DNA from: Butyrivibrio sp. INlla14
GTDB taxonomy: Bacteria; Bacillota; Clostridia; Lachnospirales; Lachnospiraceae
Direction: 5' to 3'
Length of the DNA: 64,000 nt
Assembly: GCF_900102515.1 (NCBI RefSeq)
Contig: NZ_FMVS01000002.1
Coordinates: 229,289 to 293,288, forward strand
Every line of letters starts with the position of its first letter. The first letter of the stretch is position 1. Under the pieces are notes generated by a model that had not been told where the DNA came from, did no database searches, and saw only the letters and a list, made by a program, of their open reading frames with translations. Below, piece after piece: positions 54,365 through 62,324 of this stretch. The position numbers and the translations under genes were made by a program.

Positions 54365-55516
54365 TCAGCCTGCGCTTAATTTCTTTTGCTTGTACAAATC
54401 TGAATCAGCTCTAGCGATAAATGATTGAATTGATATAGGCTCTGCAAAATCGTACTGAGCTATCCCAACGCTGACTGAAACAGAGTACTTGAGATTATTG
54501 TCACTTGTAATTCTTCTGACATTAGTCCTGATCTGTTCTGCAAGCCAGGTTGCTTCAGCTCTGTAAGCCATTTCTGCAACTATAATAAATTCATCTCCGC
54601 CATAGCGGGATACAAAGAATCTGTTTCTAGGGCCCTGACATGCATTCTTGATAGCATTAGAGATTCTCACAAGAGCTCTGTCGCCTTCCACATGTCCAAA
54701 AGCATCATTTATACTTTTGAAATTATCAACGTCTACCATTAACAGGAAAAGAGATAATCCCGGCTCAGCATTTCTCATCTTCTGGGTCAGATACTTGTAC
54801 ATCTGAGTCCTGTTGTTGATCTGAGTGAGTGGATCAAGAGAAATAAGGCTGTCCTGTATTGAAGTATAAATATAAAAGATTGCTGCTACTGCTCCATAGC
54901 ACAGAAGCGGAACTCTCCAGATTATAGCCTGCAAAAGTCCCATGACAATAGGAGCAATCGGGAAAAATCCTATTGTAAAATAAATACTTCTCTCCGCATA
55001 CTTATCCTTGGCAAAGGCACGGTAAAAAGCCTTAACCGAAGCAGCTATCATGTATCCAAAAGGGACAATGATCAAAATAACATAAAGCTTACCATTTACC
55101 AGCTTGCCCGCGTCATCAACATAGTATGCAAGGCCTGTTCTGTAGGCAGTTACACAAAGGATAGTTGAAAACCAGACCGGAATACTAAGAAGTAGCTTAC
55201 CCGGATCATTTTCTACAGCCTTGTCATTCTGAATAGCCTCAGACAACAGAAACCACTGATATGCAGCAATGCTAAGAAGTACATATGTAAAAATATTAGA
55301 TAGATACAACATCTGTCTGGTGGTGGAAATAATTCCGCCATCAACAATTGCCCAAAAGACTTCTGCAAGAAAATACAACATCGTAACAAAAGTCAGATTT
55401 CCAAGATAGACCTGTGAAAGCTGCTTATTAACGCCATGTTGTATTTTAAAAAGTATTATCCCCAGTAGGAAAAAACAAGCTAAATATGCTTCTATATAAA
55501 ATATTACGTATCCCAA
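54365..55516 (-). CDS. Membrane diguanylate cyclase (7TM-like sensor plus GGDEF)
   Basis: A 383-residue protein with about seven membrane segments (residues 1-220) and a C-terminal GGDEF domain (about 222-380) with SRYGGDEFIIVAE and the substrate segment MVDVDNFKSINDAFGHVEGD. It should make c-di-GMP in response to a signal at the membrane. No RxxD inhibitory site is visible. The start is a TTG at 55516, 6 bases after GGAGG; no ATG fits near it. Confidence 0.9.
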   Translation of the reverse strand: MGYVIFYIEAYLACFFLLGIILFKIQHGVNKQLSQVYLGNLTFVTMLYFLAEVFWAIVDGGIISTTRQMLYLSNIFTYVLLSIAAYQWFLLSEAIQNDKAVENDPGKLLLSIPVWFSTILCVTAYRTGLAYYVDDAGKLVNGKLYVILIIVPFGYMIAASVKAFYRAFAKDKYAERSIYFTIGFFPIAPIVMGLLQAIIWRVPLLCYGAVAAIFYIYTSIQDSLISLDPLTQINNRTQMYKYLTQKMRNAEPGLSLFLLMVDVDNFKSINDAFGHVEGDRALVRISNAIKNACQGPRNRFFVSRYGGDEFIIVAEMAYRAEATWLAEQIRTNVRRITSDNNLKYSVSVSVGIAQYDFAEPISIQSFIARADSDLYKQKKLSAG

Positions 55517-55612
55517 AGTAAAACCTCCAAGCTGCCAATGCGTAAAAATTATTTTAGCATGAATTTTTTTAGTTGTGACAATGTTTATGCATTATTTATA
55601 CATTGTTTATAA

Positions 55613-55652
55613 ATAAAAAATGAAGCGTCCAGATTTCTCTTAGACACTCCAT
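55613..55652 (-). terminator. Terminator after the 90-residue gene
   Basis: On the minus strand ATGGAGTGTC pairs with GACGCTTCAT (with two wobbles) and is followed by TTTTTT. It begins at the stop of the 90-residue gene. Confidence 0.7.
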
Positions 55653-55925
55653 TCATGCTCCGCCTGCCACAGCTTTAAGTGCTTCAAACTCTGATTCATA
55701 CACGCCTCCCATTGCTTCCAGATCCTCCCAGGTATACCATGCCCCACTTAGCTGCACACCTCTTATTGATATATCAGTACATATCACCATAAAGGGCTTG
55801 TGATTGACCACAATATAGCAGGTTCTGTTAAGCCCAAAAGGCGTCACAAAAACGTGCCCTGTCTCAATCAGATGATTAAGCTGATCTATTGTTGTACTCT
55901 TGGATAGAGGTTGTGTTTTTAACAT
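55653..55925 (-). CDS. Small protein encoded after the GGDEF-EAL gene
   Basis: A 90-residue soluble protein of unknown function containing TCYIVVNHKPFMVICTDISI and WYTWEDLEAMGG. It follows the GGDEF-EAL gene by 45 bases on the same strand and ends at a terminator, so it is co-transcribed with it. AGGAAGAG precedes the ATG. A partner or substrate role for the phosphodiesterase is possible but unproved. Confidence 0.7.
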   Translation of the reverse strand: MLKTQPLSKSTTIDQLNHLIETGHVFVTPFGLNRTCYIVVNHKPFMVICTDISIRGVQLSGAWYTWEDLEAMGGVYESEFEALKAVAGGA

Positions 55926-55970
55926 ATTATCTCTTCCTATCTACTTAAATACTGGTACTTTCACTCTTAT

Positions 55971-57623
55971 CTATTCTTTAAATAGGGGATGAGAAGTGAA
56001 ATCATCTATTGAAAGAGGCTTTGAGTAGTGATAACCCTGCAAATGGCTCGCGCCAAATCCAAGAAGTATCTCCCTGATATCACCTGTCTCCACGCCCTCA
56101 ATAGTAGTCTTAAGCCCAATATTGCTGGCGCACTCGATGATTGCCCTTGCAACTATCCTTTTCTTTTCATCTTCATCAATTCCATCGACAAAAGACTTAT
56201 CGATTTTAATTCCAGCTACTGGTAAAAATAGCAAAAGCTCAAGAGCCGAAAAGCCTGTTCCAAAGTCATCTATAAAAGTAAGTATTCCCTGACTTCTTAA
56301 GAAAATTATCTCATTTCTAATGAAATTCTTATCAAGTACACTGCATCTTTCTGTAAGTTCAACCCTAAGATTTTCAGGCGGATAATCCAGCTCCTTCAAT
56401 ATTTCAAGCAGGTCTCTTCTAAAATTCTTTCGTTCAAGCTGTGTATAAGAAACATTGATACTCAAAGAAAGTTCAGGCCTTACCGAAAGAACTTTTTCCT
56501 TCCAGTATTTCATTGAATTTCTGGCAATCCAAAGACCCAGATCATAGAACAAAGGATCATCTTCAAGCCATCCTATAAACTCTGAAGGAGAAACTCTTCC
56601 AAAAGGATTTTTCTGCCATCTTACAAGAGCTTCTGCTCCCCATAATCTTTCCTCCTGTGCACTTACTACAGGTTGGTAAACTATTGAAAAGCCTTCACAG
56701 TCACGGCTTATGCTATTTCTAAGAGCATTCAATAGAACCAGTCGCTCGTGACTCTTATCCAGGTTGCTGCTTCCAAACACGCACAGTTCACCGTGCCTGT
56801 CCTTCATAGACTCATCAAGCCCCAGAATACCATTGGAATATACTGTATGCTCATCAATATTAAAGTTCATAACCTCTGTGCAGGAGCCGCCTAGAGTAAT
56901 TGTAACATTCACTCCTTCCACAGCAATTGAATTCCTGCAATAGTCCACTATTTCAGAATATATCTCTTTTATCTCCGAAAGATTAAGCTGGGTTGAAACA
57001 AGTGCAAACTTGGTTCCTCCAGCGTGATAAACCTCTGCATCATCAGTAAATTCCAAGAGTTTTTCTGCAAAGGTCCTAAGAATCTTATTGCCAAACTCAT
57101 ATCCGTAGACGTTATTCAGTTCGCCGAAATTATACATTCCAACAAAAAGAATGTAGTATCTCTGCCTCTCATCCTTAAGATCAGCAAGAGTATCAAGGAG
57201 CTTGTCCTTAGTATAAAGAGCTGTTACACTGTCGTATTCACTGGCTATTCCATGATTATCTATCGTTCCGGCAAAGTATAAGTGCTTACCATCATCATCT
57301 CTTATGACCGTTCCTTTGCAGGTGCAGGCCACATACTCACCATTCTTATTTCTAGCCCTGTAAACCATGTCATGAGACTCGCTTTTTCCCTCAAAAAGAT
57401 CCACGATAGACTGATGGTATCTACTCTTATCCATAGGATGAATATGCTCTTCCCAGATTTCTCCAGCATTTTCCATTCTTTCTGAAGGCAAACCAAACTC
57501 CTCCACGCAGCTTTTGGACCACCTGGATATATTGGTTTCCATGTCAGTCATAAAAACATATCTACCTTTTGTCGAACTGGCAAAGGCTTCAAACACTTTA
57601 GTTAAAAGAGCTACCTTGTCCAT
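55971..57623 (-). CDS. PAS-GGDEF-EAL protein, probable c-di-GMP phosphodiesterase
   Basis: A 550-residue protein. Residues about 10-130 form a PAS domain (MTDMETNISRWSKSCVEEFG). Residues about 135-295 form a GGDEF domain whose active motif is degenerate (HAGGTKFAL), so it is not a working cyclase. Residues about 300-545 form an EAL domain with intact motifs GAEALVRWQ, VELTERCSVLD, IDDFGTGFSALEL, KIDKSFVDGI and QGYHYSKPLS. It should break down c-di-GMP. Opposes the membrane cyclase encoded at 54365. Confidence 0.92.
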   Translation of the reverse strand: MDKVALLTKVFEAFASSTKGRYVFMTDMETNISRWSKSCVEEFGLPSERMENAGEIWEEHIHPMDKSRYHQSIVDLFEGKSESHDMVYRARNKNGEYVACTCKGTVIRDDDGKHLYFAGTIDNHGIASEYDSVTALYTKDKLLDTLADLKDERQRYYILFVGMYNFGELNNVYGYEFGNKILRTFAEKLLEFTDDAEVYHAGGTKFALVSTQLNLSEIKEIYSEIVDYCRNSIAVEGVNVTITLGGSCTEVMNFNIDEHTVYSNGILGLDESMKDRHGELCVFGSSNLDKSHERLVLLNALRNSISRDCEGFSIVYQPVVSAQEERLWGAEALVRWQKNPFGRVSPSEFIGWLEDDPLFYDLGLWIARNSMKYWKEKVLSVRPELSLSINVSYTQLERKNFRRDLLEILKELDYPPENLRVELTERCSVLDKNFIRNEIIFLRSQGILTFIDDFGTGFSALELLLFLPVAGIKIDKSFVDGIDEDEKKRIVARAIIECASNIGLKTTIEGVETGDIREILLGFGASHLQGYHYSKPLSIDDFTSHPLFKE

Positions 57624-57720
57624 ATTTACTCCAAAAAATAGCCAGAATAGTATAAATTTATTATACTATCTGGCCTAATTAGTGTAAATTCGTTTATGTT
57701 TATTTAATATTTCAACTAAT

Positions 57721-58413
57721 TTATTTAGAATAATTTCGTTCACCGAAGATTCCAGTGCCCACTCTTACGAAGGTAGCTCCCTCTTCTATGGCCACCTGAT
57801 AGTCTCCAGTCATGCCCATTGAAAGAGTATCCATTTTAACCCCAGGTATATCAAGAGCGTTTATCTTATCCTTGAGTTCTCTAAGCCCCTTAAAATACAC
57901 TCTGTTGCTCTCTGGATCATCAGTATATGGTGCAATTGTCATAAGACCTCTTATGCATAAATGCGGCAGAATAGATATTTCTTTTACAAAATCAATCACC
58001 TGTTCCGACGCCAGGCCAAACTTGGTGTCCTCACCTGCCATGTTGACCTCTATCAGAACATCCATCACCAGATCATGCTTGGCAGCCTGCTTCTCTATTT
58101 CATCAGCAAGCTTCCTATTGTCAACTGAATGGATCATGCAGGCAACTCCAGGAAGATACTTGACTTTATTGGCCTGAAGATGGCCTATCATATGCCAGTC
58201 AAGATTTTCTGTGATTTCAGCAGTCTTGTCCCTTATCTCCTGAACCTTATTCTCTCCAAAAACTCTTATGCCGCAGGCCATGGCCTCCCTTATGTCGCTG
58301 ACAGGCTTGGTCTTGCTGACTGCGATAAGCGTAACCTCGCTTCTATCCCGCCCTGCCTTGTCGCAGGCCTTTTGTATGTTCCTCTCTACTATTTCCAAGT
58401 TTTCTCTAATCAT
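57721..58413 (-). CDS. YggS-family PLP-binding protein
   Basis: A 230-residue pyridoxal phosphate homeostasis protein. The N-terminal IREN segment, the PLP lysine in TLIAVSKTKPV, and motifs GENKVQEI, WHMIGHLQANK, LSMGMTGDYQVAI and FVRVGTGIFGER are characteristic. It has no known enzyme activity but balances PLP in the cell. The ATG at 58413 has AGGAG 11 bases upstream; the frame extends further but has no better site. In many Firmicutes it precedes sepF and ylmG, but not here. Confidence 0.95.
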   Translation of the reverse strand: MIRENLEIVERNIQKACDKAGRDRSEVTLIAVSKTKPVSDIREAMACGIRVFGENKVQEIRDKTAEITENLDWHMIGHLQANKVKYLPGVACMIHSVDNRKLADEIEKQAAKHDLVMDVLIEVNMAGEDTKFGLASEQVIDFVKEISILPHLCIRGLMTIAPYTDDPESNRVYFKGLRELKDKINALDIPGVKMDTLSMGMTGDYQVAIEEGATFVRVGTGIFGERNYSK

Positions 58414-58634
58414 AGTCACTATCGCTCCTGAATTATTATCTAACAAAAAGCACAGTTTAGAGCGCATTTTAGTCTAAGCGGAGGCGTCCTAACTGCTTGA
58501 TAAAAAACCATGCACATTATATCATAGATAGTAGGGAACTCGAAAGTTTATATATCTTTTCACTAGTCAATATTGTTCTACACCATTAGATATGATACGA
58601 GGAATCAATATCGCGCTACATATGGGGGACAGTC

Positions 58635-59546
58635 ATGAATATCAACGATATTGCCGCAGGATCACAGATCAGGATCCACGCTTCCATAAATAATCACAAC
58701 ATAGTTCTTATGACAGAGGCCATTTTCGGCATTAACGCAGGGCTTCTTTGTAAACCCATGGAATATTTTGGCAAATACATGCAGTTTCTCGAGCCCTCCA
58801 AAGTTCAGATCCGCAACAAAAGAGATGGTAGAGTCTACAAGTTCATGTCTACATCTATAACCCCTGTAAAAACAAGATATGGAAACTTCCACCTCATCAA
58901 GTGTTCCTCAGCTCTAGAGCCGGAAAACTCCAGAAAATCCGAGCGTTTTTCACTTGAGAAGGTAGGTCTTTTTAGAATAAGCGGCAATTCAGCTACTCTT
59001 CATAACTGTATCGTCCACGACATCTCAATGCGTGGAATGTCCATTATTATCGATAATAATTCAAAGTGCAAGGTTGGGGATCGCATCGATATAACCTTTA
59101 GATACGGAGAGCTTCTCCATCAATATGAAGCAACTGCAGAAGTTGTCAGGATGTTCACTGTTTCTGGCCGCCCTGCCCTTGGCTGCAGTATCGCAAATAT
59201 GAACGTAGACATTATCGGGCTTCTCAATGCTAAAAAGAACGAGAAATACGGTCTTTCAGAATCCAGCATAACCGCTACTGCCCCTAGCACTGACACTTCA
59301 ACAAATCTTAATCCTGAAATTTCCAAGGAGCAGCAGATTGTGGAGGTTGAAGAAGACCTGGCCCGCCAGCTGATCCCGGAAAAGAATTCTCCTCAGAGAA
59401 AAATAAGTGCTAATCCCTTAGATCCAGCAAACCTCGAGCATATCTCCCGCGAACAGCCCAAGACCCTTCGCCAACAGCGCAAGGAAGCCCGCATGGCAGA
59501 GCAGGCCAAGGCAATTGAGAATCTACTTGATCTAAGAGATGTTTGA
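58635..59546 (+). CDS. PilZ-domain c-di-GMP receptor (YcgR-like)
   Basis: A 303-residue protein. An N-terminal YcgR-type domain (about 1-95) is followed by a PilZ domain (about 97-205) with the c-di-GMP ligands RKSERF (RxxxR) and DISMRG (D/NxSxxG). The C-terminal 90 residues are a low-complexity acidic and basic tail. It would bind c-di-GMP and act on motility or surface traits. Its neighbours include a cyclase and a phosphodiesterase. GGGGGAC lies before the ATG. Confidence 0.9.
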   Translation: MNINDIAAGSQIRIHASINNHNIVLMTEAIFGINAGLLCKPMEYFGKYMQFLEPSKVQIRNKRDGRVYKFMSTSITPVKTRYGNFHLIKCSSALEPENSRKSERFSLEKVGLFRISGNSATLHNCIVHDISMRGMSIIIDNNSKCKVGDRIDITFRYGELLHQYEATAEVVRMFTVSGRPALGCSIANMNVDIIGLLNAKKNEKYGLSESSITATAPSTDTSTNLNPEISKEQQIVEVEEDLARQLIPEKNSPQRKISANPLDPANLEHISREQPKTLRQQRKEARMAEQAKAIENLLDLRDV

Positions 59547-59556
59547 TGTAATGTGA

Positions 59557-60873
59557 TCATTTGATTGTCTTGAAATATAAGCCAAATGCCACAATTGTGG
59601 TCAATATATCTGCCACAAACTGGGCAAGGATAACTCCATTAAAGCCCATAATACCCGACAAGATAACTATAACAGGCAAAAAGACAATTCCCTGTCTGCA
59701 GGCTGATAAGATAAATGCACCCATGGCCTTGCCTGTTGCCTGAAATGTACAAATTACGATAAGACAAATCCCCATAAGTGGTGCCCCCAAAAGCTGCAGA
59801 ATCAGCATTATTCTTCCGGTTTCTATCATTGCTACATCTGTCAAAAAGAAGGACAGGATAAACTTTGAAAATACTGAGAGAACTATAAGGAAAAAGAGTC
59901 CTGTTCCGCCAGTTAAGAGCATCCCAAATCTGATGATTTTCTTTAAACGAATCTTAAGTCCAGCTCCGTAGTTATATCCAATCAGTGGCTGGCCTCCAAA
60001 TGCAAGTCCCACAATAACAAGAAGCGCTATATTGACGATCTTAAGAACAATACCCATTACAGCTATCTGCGTTCCCCCATAGGGCTGCAGAAATCTGTTT
60101 GTAAGCGTGATTCCTACTGTCTGCATGAGATTTGTAATGCTGGATGGAAGGCCAATGGCAAGTACTCCTCCAAGCGTTGCCCCATCAAGGCTCAGATGCT
60201 TTATATTAAGGGACAGCACAGCACTCTTTTTACAAATGATTACCACAAAAAAGGCGTTTGTCACAATGTATCCGATAACTGTTGCAATTGCTGCTCCCGC
60301 AGCTCCAAGCCCCAGAGAAAAGATAAAAATAGGATCCAGAATTATATTTACAACCGTTCCGATCACAGAGCCTATCATAGATTCCATGGCCATACCCTCT
60401 GCTCGTAAAAGGTTTGATGGAACAAGAGCAAAAATGACGAACACTGATCCCAAAATCAGCCATGAATAGTACTGCTCTGCATATACGTAATTCTCTGTCG
60501 TTGTCCCCAGTATCATTAGGATTTTTCTTTTAAATACCAGCATAAATGCGGTAAAAACAATTCCTGTAGCGATTGCAGAGTAAAAGCAGAAGGTACTCTT
60601 TTTCCTGGCATCATCATAATCATGGGCCCCAAGAGTCCTTGAAATAACTGAGCTTCCACCAATTCCAAAAATATCTCCAATAGCAAGGAGCAGCGTAAAT
60701 AAAGGCGCACACAAAGCTATTCCCGCAATCAGATCTGTGTTTCCTGTCAGTGCTATGAAATACGTGTCCACCAGATTATAAACCAGTGTGACCACCATTC
60801 CCATCACAACCGGCAGTGCCATCTTCATATAAGCCTTGGGAATTGGGGCATTTTCAAATAAATCGTTCTGCAT
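59557..60873 (-). CDS. MATE-family exporter, probably guanidine-linked
   Basis: A 438-residue MATE antiporter with twelve predicted membrane segments (MALPVVMGMVVTLVYNLVDTYFIALTG at the start). MepA-type members export cationic drugs. Its leader carries a hairpin motif and an intrinsic terminator resembling the guanidine-IV (mepA-motif) riboswitch, which would place it in export of guanidine or related compounds. AGGAGA lies 6 to 8 bases before the ATG. Its stop is 10 bases from the convergent PilZ gene stop. Confidence 0.92.
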   Translation of the reverse strand: MQNDLFENAPIPKAYMKMALPVVMGMVVTLVYNLVDTYFIALTGNTDLIAGIALCAPLFTLLLAIGDIFGIGGSSVISRTLGAHDYDDARKKSTFCFYSAIATGIVFTAFMLVFKRKILMILGTTTENYVYAEQYYSWLILGSVFVIFALVPSNLLRAEGMAMESMIGSVIGTVVNIILDPIFIFSLGLGAAGAAIATVIGYIVTNAFFVVIICKKSAVLSLNIKHLSLDGATLGGVLAIGLPSSITNLMQTVGITLTNRFLQPYGGTQIAVMGIVLKIVNIALLVIVGLAFGGQPLIGYNYGAGLKIRLKKIIRFGMLLTGGTGLFFLIVLSVFSKFILSFFLTDVAMIETGRIMLILQLLGAPLMGICLIVICTFQATGKAMGAFILSACRQGIVFLPVIVILSGIMGFNGVILAQFVADILTTIVAFGLYFKTIK

Positions 60874-60886
60874 GATGTTTTCTCCT

Positions 60887-60960
60887 AAAAAAAGAAACCC
60901 ATAACCTCTGGGATTATGGATTTCCGTACCGTGGCAGGCTGCGCCCGCCCTACTATCATT
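60887..60960 (-). promoter_or_regulatory. Probable guanidine-IV (mepA-motif) riboswitch with attenuator
   Basis: On the minus strand a G+C-rich hairpin GGCGGGC / GCCTGCC (GCA loop) is followed by CACGGTACGG and then by an 11-bp terminator stem (GAAATCCATAA / TTATGGGTTTC) with seven T residues, just before the MATE ribosome site. An aptamer-like hairpin plus CACGGTACGG before a MATE gene in a Clostridia-type genome matches what I know of the mepA motif. The assignment is from memory of the motif, not a search. Confidence 0.6.
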
Positions 60961-61011
60961 ATTATGTTTACAACGTGGCTATGTTAGCATGTAAAACCTG
61001 GAATGTCAAAT

Positions 61012-61449
61012 TTAAAGCTCGCCCTTAATATTTTCGCAAAAAGAATCATAGTCGAGAGAAGTAATATCCTTTAGATCTACAGTCAGTAAACTCTTATCTG
61101 TCTTGCGTATTGCCACATCAACATTTTTATTTATATCATGAACCTGTTTTACGTATCCATATACATCCAGCAATACTTCATCTGAGTAATCCCTATTCAT
61201 ATTTAGATTGATACTAATAGATACTCTTTCCGGATCAGCCTTAAAACTATCATAGTTTGTGCTTGCAGTATCCATATCATTTGAATAATAAGCAGATACA
61301 ATAGTATTCCATGTTCCCCAGTTATCCAGGTTATTATCTATATCAGCTATTTCTTTTTCTATGAGAGGTTTGTACCTGTCTTCTTCATACGTATCCCAAA
61401 TAAAATAGTCATCTTTATTGCCTTTTTTGTAAGAGTAAATGAAAAACTC
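61012..61449 (-). pseudogene. 3' remnant of an unidentified gene
   Basis: An open frame of 145 codons with no usable start: the in-frame stop at 61450-61452 bounds it and the first ATG is at 61275. The text reads FIYSYKKGNKDDYFIWDTYE and later SINLNMNRDYSDEVLLDVYG, like the end of a lipoprotein or secreted protein. It lies just past a terminator of the neighbouring remnant and next to an IS66-type element, so truncation by rearrangement is likely. No family was recognised. Confidence 0.6.
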
Positions 61450-61484
61450 CTAACGAAAGGCATCTTCATGCCTTACATTAGGAG
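61446..61484 (-). terminator. Two-part terminator hairpin
   Basis: On the minus strand CTCCTAA pairs with TTAGGAG, and inside it AAGGCAT pairs with ATGCCTT around a GAAG loop; TTTTTC follows. It ends the neighbouring nuclease-family remnant. Confidence 0.75.
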
Positions 61485-61505
61485 CTAATTCTATTAATAA
61501 ATATA

Positions 61506-61850
61506 TTATTGCTTTATCTGTTTCCTCAGTTCTTCAAGTTCTGCCTTAAGGATAGCATTTTCATCTTCTAATTCCTCTTTCTCCTCAGAAAGCTTCTTGC
61601 GTTCTGCTTCGCCTTCCTTGAGTCCTTCAGCCTTACCTTCCTTGAGCCCCTCAGCCTTGCCTTCATGGAATATTCTGATCTCCGGTAAATCTAAAACCTT
61701 GCCGCCCATAATACCACCTACCTTATCCTGCACTTTGTCATGCTTCATCGTAAGCTTGTAGACAACCTTATGTGTTAACCTAATGATAACATTGTGAGAT
61801 AATGCTGACAAGTTGCCTTTCTCAAGTTCCTGGTCAAGTCGATCAATAAG
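61506..61850 (-). pseudogene. C-terminal remnant of an Rpn/PD-(D/E)XK family gene
   Basis: An open frame of about 114 codons with no start codon of its own; a stop lies just upstream at 61851-61853. The end is typical of Rpn-type recombination-promoting nucleases: FHEGKAEGLKEGKAEGLKEG repeats followed by a charged coiled coil. The nuclease domain, about 200 residues, is missing. The IS66 element begins close by, so it was probably cut by the insertion. Confidence 0.7.
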
Positions 61851-61916
61851 TTACAGTTCAGACCATAGCTTGACACACAACCCTAACGATTAAAAATCAC
61901 ATATTAAAATGGTCGC

Positions 61917-61951
61917 AAACCCAGAAAAAATCTGACTTTTTCTGGGTTTTT
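61917..61951. terminator. Hairpin at the left side of the IS element
   Basis: AAACCCAGAAAAA pairs with TTTTTCTGGGTTT around ATCTGAC, followed by a T run. It would block transcripts entering the element from outside. Confidence 0.8.
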
Positions 61952-61963
61952 CTATTGCATTTC

Positions 61964-61999
61964 ACATCGTTATGGTATATAATATAAACGTAACGATGT
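61964..61999 (+). promoter_or_regulatory. Inverted repeat around the transposase promoter
   Basis: ACATCGTTA (61964-61972) and TAACGATGT (61991-61999) are perfect arms flanking TATATAATATAAA, the likely -10 region. This is a probable repressor or self-regulation site. Confidence 0.6.
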
Positions 62000-62019
62000 A
62001 ACTTCGAAAGGAGCACGCC

Positions 62020-62316
62020 ATGGGCATAATTAAGCAGTTAGACAAACGAACCGGTATCACTTACGTGTATGAATCCAAGGCATACTGGGACAAAGAAAAA
62101 AAACAGAGTCGGGCAAAAAGAACACTGATCGGCAGGATTGATCCTGAAACCGGTGAAATAGTCCCCACTGATGGGAGACACAGAAATACCGAGGGCGCCG
62201 AAGAAAAGGAACCCGACTATAAAAAGCTGTATGAAAAGCTTCAAAAGAAATGTGAAGCACAAGAAGTACTCATCAAATCTCTCAAAGCAGAAATAAAACA
62301 GTTAAAGGTTAAGTAA
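62020..62316 (+). CDS. Accessory protein of the IS66-type element
   Basis: A 98-residue basic and charged protein beginning MGIIKQLDKRTGITYVYESK and ending in a Lys/Glu-rich coiled coil. Genes of this kind lie just before IS66-family transposase genes in Lachnospiraceae; the role is unknown (possibly DNA binding). AAAGGAG precedes the ATG. The transposase starts 8 bases after its stop. Confidence 0.78.
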   Translation: MGIIKQLDKRTGITYVYESKAYWDKEKKQSRAKRTLIGRIDPETGEIVPTDGRHRNTEGAEEKEPDYKKLYEKLQKKCEAQEVLIKSLKAEIKQLKVK

Positions 62317-62324
62317 TCACTTCT

